This document shows, in pieces, positions 1 through 7,677 of a stretch of DNA of 64,000 nucleotides (positions are counted from its first letter, which is position 1; every line of letters begins with the position of its first letter). The notes beneath the pieces are model-generated. The model did no database searches and was not told the origin of the DNA. It saw nothing but the letters and a program-made list of their open reading frames with translations. The DNA lies in contig NZ_JAQGPN010000001.1 of the NCBI RefSeq assembly GCF_028826155.1, positions 2,113,501 through 2,177,500 on the forward strand. The letters are read 5' to 3'. This DNA is from Mesorhizobium shangrilense. GTDB taxonomy: Bacteria; Pseudomonadota; Alphaproteobacteria; Rhizobiales; Rhizobiaceae. Made by a program: the position numbers and the translations under genes.

Positions 1-461
1 TCACGATAGTCCCATTTGACCGCCAGTCTGAATAGTGTCGTGAGCCGCTTTTTCAGCTTGTGCGCCTGTGCGGTGGACTTCTTGGCCACGTCGCCAAGAA
101 TGGCGTCAATGTGCTTCGTCTTGATCTCTCTTACGGGACCGTCGCCATGCTCCTTGCGGAAGGCTTCAAGCTGGTTCTTGTAGGTTGATCGTGTCGTCTC
201 GGCTTTCGACGTGAACGCAGACGAGTTGTAGTATTCCGCGATCAGAGCATTCATCGTCCCCGCAACGGTCTTCGACGCGCCGACGCTCGGCTTTTCCGGG
301 TTGCCAGCAAGGGCTTTGTGATAGTCTGTCCAGAACGCTTCGCTGTAGATCGGACCCGGCAAGGCGATCTTTGGTATGCCGGGTCGATTGAAATAGACAC
401 GCTCCTTCCCATGCCGGTCCTGATAGGAATGGATGTATTTGGGGCGCTTGTGCCTAACCAT
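1..461 (-). CDS. Tyrosine-type site-specific integrase, N-terminal part (runs off left edge)
   Basis: Reading the minus strand from an ATG at 461 gives at least 153 residues open to the window edge. The start MVRHKRPKYIHSYQDRHGKE is the usual N-terminus of phage and genomic-island integrases. It is followed by a helical arm-binding/core-binding region (about 70-150) with a SAM-like pattern ending LTTLFRLAVKWDY. The catalytic domain (R..K..HxxR..Y) lies outside the window, so activity cannot be judged. The start overlaps the end of the preceding 68-aa gene by 8 nt, so the two are probably co-translated. It should integrate or excise the island that fills the first 12-13 kb. It is not in the supplied six-frame list because it is cut by the edge. 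The family call is firm; the target site is unknown. Confidence 0.85.
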   Translation of the reverse strand, partial: MVRHKRPKYIHSYQDRHGKERVYFNRPGIPKIALPGPIYSEAFWTDYHKALAGNPEKPSVGASKTVAGTMNALIAEYYNSSAFTSKAETTRSTYKNQLEAFRKEHGDGPVREIKTKHIDAILGDVAKKSTAQAHKLKKRLTTLFRLAVKWDYR

Positions 462-660
462 GGTGAAGCACCTTGTCCCAATAGGTGCCGGAAACCGTTT
501 CCGCATTCGGCTTTGTGATCTCCGCGTGCTTCGCGGTCATGATACGGAACGTGCCGTCCGGGTGATACTTCACTGAGACGGGTTCCAGCCCCATCTTCTG
601 CATCAAATCCCACATGGCGCGGACATCGGTGCGGCTGTGCGCGATCTTCTTCCGAGGCAT
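454..660 (-). CDS. Small 68-aa protein between a DUF3102-like gene and the integrase
   Basis: The ATG at 660 shares its A with the TGA of the upstream gene, and the stop overlaps the integrase start, so this is a tightly coupled middle cistron. The product begins MPRKKIAHSRTDVRAMWDLM and is basic at the N-terminus. It has a short beta-like stretch (VSVKYHPDGTFRIMTAKH) in the middle and no membrane segment or signal peptide. I recognise no family. Its position immediately upstream of an integrase and its size fit an integrase accessory or excisionase-like factor, but that is inference from context only. Confidence 0.7.
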   Translation of the reverse strand: MPRKKIAHSRTDVRAMWDLMQKMGLEPVSVKYHPDGTFRIMTAKHAEITKPNAETVSGTYWDKVLHHG

Positions 661-1403
661 CACGCGGCTCCCTTCACGGTGTTGTTCAACATGATAGTGA
701 ACTCGCGTCCGGCCTCGCGCACCAGCGCCATAAACCCGGTGAAGTCGCCAATGTCCTCTTGAAGAATGCTCATCGCCTTCGCCGCTGCGGTCCTACGGAT
801 TTCGGCCTTGTCAATGCTGGCAGGGTCTTCGTCGCCGTCCCCGATTGGGGCTTTAGGCTGTGAAATCAATTTCTCGACTTCTGAAACAGGGAGAGGATTG
901 CCGTCTTTGGCTGCTTCCAGCACCGCGCTTCTGGCATCGTCCAAGCCCTTGCCGCTGGCGAGGGGATAGAGCATTTGCGAAGGGATGTAGGTCAGAAGAT
1001 GATAGTCGTCTCCGAACTCGCGGGCGACGGCCATGTAGTTGAGGGCGGTCTTGTAGGAGAAAGGACACGCAGCCTCGATCCAGTCGCCGAACAACCTACC
1101 CTTGCTCTTGATGGCTTCCTTAAACGCTATCAGCGTCCGCCCGGTGTCGAGCACCTTGCTTTCGATAGTGCGGTTGTTCTCCGCGATGCGCTTCGCTGCC
1201 TCCTGCGCCATCTGCCGCAGTTTCGGTTCCAGAATGCTGTTGTAGTCGAAGCCTATGATGACCTCGCCTTCCGAGACCTCCGTGTCGGGTTTGACGAGTT
1301 TAGTTTTCAGACTGGCCTTGGCCTTGGCAGGAAGACCCTTCTTGAGATGGGAGGCCTTCGGGGGCTTCCCGGCGTGCCCTGTCGTTCCCACTGCGATACC
1401 CAT
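660..1403 (-). CDS. DUF3102-like protein, first gene of the integrase operon
   Basis: The product has 247 residues. I chose the ATG at 1403 because AAGGAG lies 9 nt upstream; a longer frame to 1469 would run through the operator array. A Lys/Ala-rich tail (1-45) precedes a helical region. That region contains QEAAKRIAENNRTIESKVLD, then LFGDWIEAACPFSYKTALNY, which resembles DUF3102-type proteins of phages and islands where a helix-turn-helix-like segment follows a long helix. It is cytoplasmic and probably DNA-associated. It leads the three-gene operon ending in the integrase and is divergent from the ribbon-helix-helix gene. Both promoters must lie in 1404-1518, so it is likely under that repressor. 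The DUF3102 assignment is by pattern, not by search. Confidence 0.75.
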   Translation of the reverse strand: MGIAVGTTGHAGKPPKASHLKKGLPAKAKASLKTKLVKPDTEVSEGEVIIGFDYNSILEPKLRQMAQEAAKRIAENNRTIESKVLDTGRTLIAFKEAIKSKGRLFGDWIEAACPFSYKTALNYMAVAREFGDDYHLLTYIPSQMLYPLASGKGLDDARSAVLEAAKDGNPLPVSEVEKLISQPKAPIGDGDEDPASIDKAEIRRTAAAKAMSILQEDIGDFTGFMALVREAGREFTIMLNNTVKGAA

Positions 1404-1456
1404 TTCACTGTTACTCCTTACCTGTTGACCGGCACGCGACATTGCGATACCAATAT

Positions 1457-1511
1457 ACCTACTATACACCTACTAGGTGGATAGAGCAAACCTTACTGAT
1501 ACCTATGAGGT
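1457..1511. promoter_or_regulatory. Phased ACCT operator array between the integrase operon and the RHH gene
   Basis: ACCT half-sites start at 1457, 1468, 1490 and 1501, spaced 11, 22 and 11 nt, so all fall on one face of the helix. Two are completed to inverted repeats: CACCTACTAGGTG at 1467-1479 and ACCTATGAGGT at 1501-1511. Ribbon-helix-helix repressors of the Arc/CopG type bind such short, helically phased half-sites cooperatively. The array sits where both divergent promoters must be and touches the ribosome-binding region of the RHH gene. Confidence 0.7.
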
Positions 1512-1518
1512 AGATGGC

Positions 1519-1854
1519 GTGAGTGATGGTAAACGCAAGCAGGCCGGGCATCAGATGCAAATCCGCTTTCCCGAGGGGTCGGACCTGCGTGAGCGGCTGA
1601 TGGAAAGGGCGAAGGCGAACAACCGTTCGCTGACTGCGGAGATCATGTGGCGGCTTGAGATCAGCCTAGACGCCAACGCAAACGTTCTTCCGGTCACGGA
1701 CATTCATGACATGATCTTGACCGATCACAACGAGAAGCTGGAAGCGGCGTGGCAAAGGCTCGACTGGCTGGACGATCACTTCAAGGTGGACAGTCGCCCC
1801 GAGTGGATGAAGGCGAAGCCTAAGCGCAGAGAGAAGGCCCGATCCAATTCGTAA
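1519..1854 (+). CDS. Arc-family ribbon-helix-helix DNA-binding protein
   Basis: The product has about 111 residues. The core HQMQIRFPEGSDLRERLMER, continuing to an EIMWRLE helix, is a classic Arc-type ribbon-helix-helix: a beta strand with alternating polar contacts, helix A, then helix B with the NRSLTAEI turn. The C-terminal half has a coiled-coil-like helix (KLEAAWQRLDWLDDHF) and a basic tail. The GTG at 1519 is favoured because GAGG lies 8 nt upstream. An ATG at 1555, just before the beta strand, is the alternative. The upstream GTG at 1477 lies inside an operator and is unlikely. It is divergent from the DUF3102-like/integrase operon and most likely represses both itself and that operon. 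Confidence 0.8.
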   Translation: MSDGKRKQAGHQMQIRFPEGSDLRERLMERAKANNRSLTAEIMWRLEISLDANANVLPVTDIHDMILTDHNEKLEAAWQRLDWLDDHFKVDSRPEWMKAKPKRREKARSNS

Positions 1855-1864
1855 GTGACTTACG
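1850..1864 (+). terminator. Perfect 15-bp palindrome at the RHH stop codon
   Basis: CGTAAGTGACTTACG spans the stop codon and is followed by ATTTTGTCT. It could act as a weak intrinsic terminator or as a protein site. The stem is short (6 bp with a 3-nt loop), so termination is only a suggestion. Confidence 0.35.
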
Positions 1865-2072
1865 ATTTTGTCTGGCTTCTCCACCCGCGACATTTCTTCC
1901 CGGCCCCTACAGCTACATGTTCCGGCGCTAGGGCGGCATCGAGCAAGGCCAAGAAAATCTGCTGACGTACTGATCAAAAAGGAACAGTTTTCTCTTTTGA
2001 CTTACCAGTTCTTTTAGCGACTGCTGGTAGCATCGAGGATGTCTTCGACCAACATCTCGGTGTTGAACGCTC

Positions 2073-2726
2073 ATGGGCCGCGTCAAGCAGAGATACAATC
2101 GCCGCGCTGCTGAGAAGCGTTTCGAGCACGTCTACCAACCAGTCGCAGGAGACAGGTGCATCTATTGTGGAATGCCGAACGACGGGAAGCTCGATCACCA
2201 GCCGCCCGTTTACATCCTGCACAGGTTCGCCGATGGCGGACTGGTGACGAAGAAGGCCATTCGCGAACGGTTCGGGGAGTGCAGGCTCGTGCCCTGCTGC
2301 ACAATCTGTAACATGGGGCTGGGTGCCTTTCACGGTCGCGACGACAATGAACGGAGACGAGAGATTGCCAACTGGTTCCTCGTGGATGAGCGATACCCAG
2401 AAGATGCACTTGTCGTCGAAGTGGGACGCCAGTTGATCGAAAGTCGGCTCGATGGAAGCCGTGGAACCGAGGTTTACGATTTCCCCGGCGTCGGTCGGGT
2501 GATCTACATTCATGCCCTTTTCGGCTTCATGGAAGGCGAGTTCAACGCTCCCGACGAGTTTCCCGACTGGTTGCGGGTAACGCAATCCGAACTGGCGGAA
2601 TGGCTCCGAGCAGAGCCTAAACGAAAGTCCAAGTACTTCTTGGATATGGCAAAACTCGTCAGCTACGATCTTCTACCTCATGCCCGTGACGATCCTCGCG
2701 GACAGCTCAAGACTTTACATGCATAG
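2073..2726 (+). CDS. HNH-type zinc-binding protein (putative endonuclease)
   Basis: The product has 217 residues. CIYCG near residue 29 is followed by LDHQPPV and then CRLVPCCTICNMGLG. This is the CxxC...DH...CxxCN layout of zinc-stabilised HNH nucleases, where the DH aspartate/histidine pair would form the beta-beta-alpha metal active site. The rest is mostly helical, with ANWFLVDERYPED after the motif and no membrane segments. The start has no strong Shine-Dalgarno sequence, so the first 10 residues are uncertain. It lies alone on the plus strand, convergent with the next gene, within the island. A substrate cannot be named. A non-nuclease zinc protein is the alternative. Confidence 0.7.
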   Translation: MGRVKQRYNRRAAEKRFEHVYQPVAGDRCIYCGMPNDGKLDHQPPVYILHRFADGGLVTKKAIRERFGECRLVPCCTICNMGLGAFHGRDDNERRREIANWFLVDERYPEDALVVEVGRQLIESRLDGSRGTEVYDFPGVGRVIYIHALFGFMEGEFNAPDEFPDWLRVTQSELAEWLRAEPKRKSKYFLDMAKLVSYDLLPHARDDPRGQLKTLHA

Positions 2727-2781
2727 GCAGTTCGGGAAATCGACAGACGGACGCAACATTTGCTGCGTCGCAAGTAGTGAC

Positions 2782-3732
2782 CTATTTGTCTCCCGGTCGT
2801 TCCAGCTTCATGAGCGGAGCCGTGGGGATGATACATTCATCACCGCCGTCCCCACCTTCCCGCGTGATCAGTTCGTCGGATTGGTCCAACTCACGCTCTC
2901 CCACGGGAACAGGCTTGCCCGTCCAACCGCACTCGTCACAAACCGGACGTTCCCAAGCGACTTCGGGCAGGTCTTCAAGCCAACCTTTTTCCGGTGACAG
3001 GTGAGGCGAACCACACTTCGGGCATTGATCCGGTACTTCACGAATGTGCCGAAGGACGAGCGACGTAGCGATGCCAAGGGCATGTTCTGTCGTGGTGATT
3101 GCCACTTCTGCATCGTGCCAGGTAGCGGACTGAGCATGTGTCAGCCAATTCGCGAAAGTCCAGATGTCGCCCATCATGGACTTCAAAAGATGACGCCGCT
3201 CCTTTTGACTGGGCCCTGAAAGGGCGACATTGCAGATGAGTTCGTTCCAAGCACGAAAGTCGGCGCGTTTCGGCGTGGCGTCCGTGCTCCATCCGGTGAC
3301 GTCTTGTGCAGCGGCCACGAAGGCAAGTAGCGCCTCGCGACTGCGCATGCCGATAGCCTGATAGTCCGCTACGCTTTGCGCCTGCCCAAGGGCGTCGGAT
3401 GCATTCTGGAGCTTGACGAAAACTTCCCCGAAAGGCCGCACCCGCACATCCGAAAGTTTTTGCTTCTGAGTGCGTGGAATGCGCAGGCACAAGCCCATGT
3501 GGAAGGTGACGGCTAAATCCATATTCGGGAACTGGTCTTGGGAGTATAGGTTCGTTGGATTTGTGATGACCCACCACCGTCCATCGCTGGCATGGACATC
3601 CCAAACGTCATGCTTGTGACCGATCACAGCTTCCGAATAGACCTTCTGTAGGAAATTGACTTTCGCGCCCGGCGATTGTGAGAGATAGTAGGCTGTAACG
3701 CCCTCCTTTTCTTCGTCCGTGGCTGTCAACAT
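2782..3732 (-). CDS. Helical protein with C-terminal zinc ribbon, HEPN-like island family
   Basis: The product has 316 residues. The ATG at 3732 is preferred over the TTG at 3738 because a weak GGAA lies 8 nt upstream. The middle is all-helical (GMRSREALLAFVAAAQDVTG, then TFANWLTHAQSATWHDAEV and a TEHALG helix). The C-terminus has two CxxC knuckles (CPKCGS and CDECGW) about 35 residues apart, a zinc ribbon. I recognise this NWLTHA...DAE...ZnR arrangement as a widespread uncharacterised family in accessory regions. The paired helices are reminiscent of HEPN proteins, but I do not see a clear RxxxxH RNase motif. It follows a secreted-protein gene by 16 nt and is probably in its operon. Confidence 0.6.
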   Translation of the reverse strand: MLTATDEEKEGVTAYYLSQSPGAKVNFLQKVYSEAVIGHKHDVWDVHASDGRWWVITNPTNLYSQDQFPNMDLAVTFHMGLCLRIPRTQKQKLSDVRVRPFGEVFVKLQNASDALGQAQSVADYQAIGMRSREALLAFVAAAQDVTGWSTDATPKRADFRAWNELICNVALSGPSQKERRHLLKSMMGDIWTFANWLTHAQSATWHDAEVAITTTEHALGIATSLVLRHIREVPDQCPKCGSPHLSPEKGWLEDLPEVAWERPVCDECGWTGKPVPVGERELDQSDELITREGGDGGDECIIPTAPLMKLERPGDK

Positions 3733-3748
3733 CTTCAATTTCCGTCGG

Positions 3749-4645
3749 TCATTGCGGTTTTAGAGCCTCTATCTGATTGCGAAAGCTGCTGGAAAGGAAC
3801 CCAAACGCTTCTTCGTTGATGCGCTTGAACTCCGCGTCCACGATGTCCTTGCCTTCAACGATTTGAGACATTCTCGGCTTTTCAAGTCGAGGGAGTGTTA
3901 CCCCAAGAAGCGTTTCACAGTCGCCGGACGTATTGTTCCGTGCTATCTCGAAAAACTCTTCTGTTGTGAAATTGAGACTTAGCTGATTGATGCGGCAACC
4001 AGTAGCCTCATAGGGAACCGCGTCGATCTGATTGTTTTCCCAGCGGGTGATCCGATAGGTTTCATCAGCGATCTGGCCAATATGGTACGACTGCGTCCAA
4101 GAGTTCTCATCGGGCAATGTCAACGCGATCTGGCGATAGCTGCACCTGCTGGCGGCACGTTCGCATTCGATCACCACATGGTTGACGGGATATGCGATCC
4201 TCTCATCAAGTATTTTGACAGTCCCCTCCACCGATGCCCAAACATTGTTGATCACCCCTCCAAAGTCGAAGGGGAAGAAGCTGACATAGGTTAGATTTAC
4301 ACGGGAGGCACGATAGCCAAGGGTGTGGATTTGGCTGACTGTCAGTTCACCAGTAGGTTCTTCTCCGAGGTCGGACTGAAAGGCCTTCTTTGAGGCTTCG
4401 TAGTCTGCCAAGCCACTATACATCAACGTGTTCAGGTTTGCCTGCATCACGACATCGCCCCCTTGCGACACCGCTAGATTTGCAGCGCCAGTATACATCA
4501 TCGGCACGGAACTCGAGCGTTCCTTTTCCGGCAGAGCTAGGAGTTCACGCGGGAGATAGTTCTTGTAGCGTGCCACGGCGTCATCGGCGGCGTATGAATA
4601 TCCGCACCAAACCAGTGCAATAAAGAATGCAGCGATCCTGACCAT
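3749..4645 (-). CDS. Exported protein of unknown function
   Basis: The product has 298 residues. The ATG at 4645 has GGAGG at the right distance, and the upstream in-frame start overlaps that site. A clear Sec signal peptide (MVRIAAFFIALVWCGYSYAA) has an AxA-like cleavage site. The mature part mixes alpha and beta (NLTYVSFFPFDFGGVINNVW; two cysteine pairs ECERAASRC and later CRIN...GDCETL) and may carry disulphides in the periplasm. No enzyme motif is recognised. It sits in one transcription unit with the zinc-ribbon protein downstream, an unusual partnership of exported and cytoplasmic products. The function is not assignable. Confidence 0.7.
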   Translation of the reverse strand: MVRIAAFFIALVWCGYSYAADDAVARYKNYLPRELLALPEKERSSSVPMMYTGAANLAVSQGGDVVMQANLNTLMYSGLADYEASKKAFQSDLGEEPTGELTVSQIHTLGYRASRVNLTYVSFFPFDFGGVINNVWASVEGTVKILDERIAYPVNHVVIECERAASRCSYRQIALTLPDENSWTQSYHIGQIADETYRITRWENNQIDAVPYEATGCRINQLSLNFTTEEFFEIARNNTSGDCETLLGVTLPRLEKPRMSQIVEGKDIVDAEFKRINEEAFGFLSSSFRNQIEALKPQ

Positions 4646-4877
4646 CTTGCCCGCCCTCCACAACGGGCAAGGTTTCTCATATCGTCGCTTTGGTCAACTG
4701 AATGGGTTGCCCCCACACGGGTGTCGCTTGCTGTAGGTGTTGTCCCGTCACTTCGCGGGACCACGGTGGGTGGGCTGTAGCCGCCGACGGTTGCCGGGGA
4801 CAAAATCGGCTGGCCCTAGTGGCTACCCGCCACGGCTTTGACGGGGCATCGCTTGAAGGAACAGAAATCCGCCATGC

Positions 4878-5411
4878 TCAGGCCCCTCGCTTTCGAGCAA
4901 TCGCTTTCGCGTCCTTTACTGCCTGTGGTTTGGTGCTCTCCAGAGCAGCTTCGTAGCGCTCCATTTGGATCTTCATCAATGATCCCGGAAGAGCGAATGA
5001 CGCCAAGAACACAAAGGTTGCGAGGCCGAGAAAGCAGGTTTGAAGCCACCACAGTGTTTCCATGTGAGCCTTCGGCACAAGGAACATGGCAAGCGCAATG
5101 CCCAATGTGACGAGATATAAAAAGAACAGCGCCTTCTGCCGGAACAACTGCCGCTGGATGGTCGCCTTCATCAACTGCAACTCCTGCCAGTCTTTTGCCC
5201 GGCTCAGCGTCGGTTCGGCGATAAACGTGATGACCGCGATGAGGAACCCTGCGAGTATTGAAAAGATGGTGACAACGGTATTCACCGCCTCAGGACTGTT
5301 AGCGATTGAGGGCTGAAACCAATACCCGACGAACGCAGACACTATCACCGCCAGAACGATTTTCGTCGCTCTGATCCAGTCGATGCTCGGGCGTTCGCGA
5401 CGAAGTTGCAC
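4878..5411 (-). CDS. Four-helix membrane protein coupled to the upstream soluble gene
   Basis: The product has 177 residues with four predicted membrane helices (about 17-33, 45-65, 93-112 and 121-142). The two hairpins are separated by a cytoplasmic stretch (EPTLSRAKDWQELQLMKATI), and a Lys/Arg-rich tail ends KAIARKRGA. The GTG start lies 1 nt after the upstream stop with GGAGG 6 nt before it, inside the upstream gene, so expression is translationally coupled. A small four-helix membrane subunit paired with a soluble partner is the layout of several abortive-infection systems (KwaA of Kiwa, for example). I cannot establish homology to KwaA from sequence alone. Confidence 0.7.
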   Translation of the reverse strand: MQLRRERPSIDWIRATKIVLAVIVSAFVGYWFQPSIANSPEAVNTVVTIFSILAGFLIAVITFIAEPTLSRAKDWQELQLMKATIQRQLFRQKALFFLYLVTLGIALAMFLVPKAHMETLWWLQTCFLGLATFVFLASFALPGSLMKIQMERYEAALESTKPQAVKDAKAIARKRGA

Positions 5412-5412
5412 T

Positions 5413-6348
5413 TCAAGCCTCCAACTGGCCGTTTGCGGCCAGTTCCTCCATATAGTGGCGCATCTTCGTCCACGTTTCGTCCGCGCTCACGGAATTCGCC
5501 ACCGCGTCGATGCTAACCCGTTTCCGGACTGCTACCTCGTCCGGCCTGATGGTTTGGCCATCCCGGAGCTTGATCAGAAAGTCGCTCGCATCTTCATCTT
5601 CCGCAACTTCTTGACCTAGATGATCAAGACCCGCCTTCGCAGCGAGAAGATCGCCCTTCTTGATGTTGATGGAGACCGTGACCCTCCCTGCCTCCGCTTC
5701 ACGAATATGGGCAAGCTGGTCGTCCTGCGCGATGAGAGCGCCTAAAGTAGAGGCGGCGGCTCGTTTCGCACGGTTCCACATGGTGTCGGGACCAGCGCCA
5801 TCTACGAGTTCGACAGCCGTGGCCTCCGCGATGTCTACGCTTAGTTCAACGGTCTTCACGCCGACGTTCTCGATCATAGCCAAGGCGTTTAGATCACCCA
5901 CGCGAGCCAGTTCGAACTGGGTCGTATGGTTTGGCAGGCCCGCTGCGCCGAGAAGACCACGCAGATAGTTGGCGAGGGCGGCAGCGTTTCTGCCAGCATT
6001 CATCGCAATGACGTGGTTGCCGTGGAAGAACGCCATAAAGTCTGCATTGAGGAAATTTTCCTCAGCATCGGGATGACGCTCTCCGATTTCCGCGTCCGGC
6101 ACAGGGACCATCGAAAGCACCCCTATCGACTGATTTGCGGTGTATTTCGCGCACTGTATGGCAAAGCCACCGCCTTCGTAGTTTCTAGCTCGAACCCCGC
6201 AAACGGACGAGCCATCGGTCTTGATCACTGTTCGGTCGTTCTGAGTGGGAAGCTGACCCCACGCCTGCCGCAGCAACGCCTCTAGACTGTGGCCCGGTGC
6301 TAACCATCGCACCCGACGATACTCTAGCGTTCTTCCAACTTTGGGCAT
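5413..6348 (-). CDS. Soluble partner of the four-helix membrane protein, candidate defence sensor
   Basis: The product has 311 residues. The ATG at 6348 follows GGGGGGAAGG. The N-terminal half is beta-rich (GVRARNYEGGGFAIQCAKYT, then IGVLSMVPVP and ADFMAFFHGNHVIAMNAG). The C-terminal half is helical with a conserved-looking ENVGVKTVELSV strand. There is no signal peptide or membrane segment. The fold pattern of strand-rich domain, F-x-G-N-H-V-I strand and helical tail resembles uncharacterised proteins that accompany small membrane effectors in phage-defence loci (DUF4868/KwaB or DUF6731-like). I do not see enough motif to name one. It is encoded directly before and coupled to the membrane gene, so the products probably act together. 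Confidence 0.65.
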   Translation of the reverse strand: MPKVGRTLEYRRVRWLAPGHSLEALLRQAWGQLPTQNDRTVIKTDGSSVCGVRARNYEGGGFAIQCAKYTANQSIGVLSMVPVPDAEIGERHPDAEENFLNADFMAFFHGNHVIAMNAGRNAAALANYLRGLLGAAGLPNHTTQFELARVGDLNALAMIENVGVKTVELSVDIAEATAVELVDGAGPDTMWNRAKRAAASTLGALIAQDDQLAHIREAEAGRVTVSINIKKGDLLAAKAGLDHLGQEVAEDEDASDFLIKLRDGQTIRPDEVAVRKRVSIDAVANSVSADETWTKMRHYMEELAANGQLEA

Positions 6349-6525
6349 TCCCTTCCCCCCTGCTTCGCGCTGAGTTTGGTGCTGGATTGTCTGAACTGCA
6401 ACACTTGCTTGCAAAGCGTCTGTGGGCGAAACAAAGATGGCCGTAGAAATCGGTAGTGGCGCGACGGGAAGCGCGGCACGGACCAGATTTCTAGGCTACT
6501 AAATGTAAAGTGTTTCGGAGGTTAG

Positions 6526-7677
6526 GTGCTGCGCCTGATCAGGCTGGCGCGAGCTGAGGGGGACGCCGTGCACGAGGCACTTGAACGTATCTGCCAACTT
6601 CAGCCGGAATACTCGGCAGCAAACACACCAGCGATGCAGGAGCGCGGTCGCTTGGTGCGAAGTGATCTCAGAGCAGAGGTCGAAAAGCTCGGTCCACGTC
6701 TAGCTGCGGCGTTGGGCGCATTCGGTGACGATCTCCTCGTAGATGCTTCGGATGGCATCGGGCGGAAGACAGAGCTTCCTTGGGTAAGGTTCTGCTCACG
6801 CAGCATGTCGCCAAACCCGACCGAAGGCTTCTACTGCGTGACGCACTTCTCGACCGACGGGTCGGCAGTGCACGTCACGGTCGGTTGCGGCTCTTCCCGC
6901 TTCCACAAAGGAAGCTCAGTCCCGCTCCCAGATCATGAACTGGACGCACAGACTGCTTGGGCGCGACAGGTTGTGGTCGAGGAGTTCGGAACCTTGGTGC
7001 CGTTCGATGATCCAGCGGACTTTGGGGCGCGACGCCCGCTGCCGATTTCATTCCAGCGAGCGACAGCCATTTCTCATCGCGTCGCCTACAGTGACATCCG
7101 CACCACGGACTTTGGCAGGCTGTTCGAGAAAGCTGCACAACGTCTTCGGCCCATTTACGCGGCCCAAGCCACAGGACGCAATCTCACCGATGCCGATCAG
7201 CGCGAGCTTGAAATCGAAGCCGCGCTCAATCCGCTAAATCGGCCCTCCAGACGACAGGGCTATGGGCTGTCTGCACCGGCTCGAAGGGCGGTCGAGAAGC
7301 GAGCGATGGATGTCGCTTCGCAGTTTTTGCGCGACAACGGATATGCGGTGCGGGACACATCAGCCACAAGTCCTTTCGACATCGAGGCAACGTTGAAGGG
7401 GACGCAAATAAAGGTTGAGGTCAAAGGCACGACGAGCGACCGGGCCGATGGCATTCTGATGACCGCGAACGAAGTCGCACTTCATCGGAGTGAGAAGGGA
7501 AACACTGCTCTCATCATTGTATCGAGCATTCGGCTGTCTGAGCAAAACGGAGCCTATTCCTGCTCTGGCGGCAACGTAGAATGGTTGCTTGGATGGGACA
7601 TTGATGAGTGGTTTCACGAGGCGACCGCGTTCCGTGTCACCCGTCCGGCGATGACGAAGAACCATGCCGCATCATAG
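6526..7677 (+). CDS. MrcB-N (DUF3578) plus DUF3883 protein, restriction-like nuclease
   Basis: The product has 383 residues from a GTG with GGAGG 5 nt upstream. Residues about 60-200 resemble the MrcB N-terminal domain: LPWVRFCSRSMSPNPTEGFY, then VTVGCGSSRFHKG. The C-terminal 120 residues match DUF3883: SPFDIEATLKGTQIKVEVKG and MTANEVALHRSE, with the D...ExK layout of PD-(D/E)XK nucleases. The linked domains suggest recognition of modified or foreign DNA by the N-terminal part and cleavage by the C-terminal part, in the cytoplasm. It has its own promoter, divergent from the membrane/sensor pair, and its stop overlaps the convergent recombinase by 6 nt. Activity is inferred from domain families. 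Confidence 0.8.
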   Translation: MLRLIRLARAEGDAVHEALERICQLQPEYSAANTPAMQERGRLVRSDLRAEVEKLGPRLAAALGAFGDDLLVDASDGIGRKTELPWVRFCSRSMSPNPTEGFYCVTHFSTDGSAVHVTVGCGSSRFHKGSSVPLPDHELDAQTAWARQVVVEEFGTLVPFDDPADFGARRPLPISFQRATAISHRVAYSDIRTTDFGRLFEKAAQRLRPIYAAQATGRNLTDADQRELEIEAALNPLNRPSRRQGYGLSAPARRAVEKRAMDVASQFLRDNGYAVRDTSATSPFDIEATLKGTQIKVEVKGTTSDRADGILMTANEVALHRSEKGNTALIIVSSIRLSEQNGAYSCSGGNVEWLLGWDIDEWFHEATAFRVTRPAMTKNHAAS

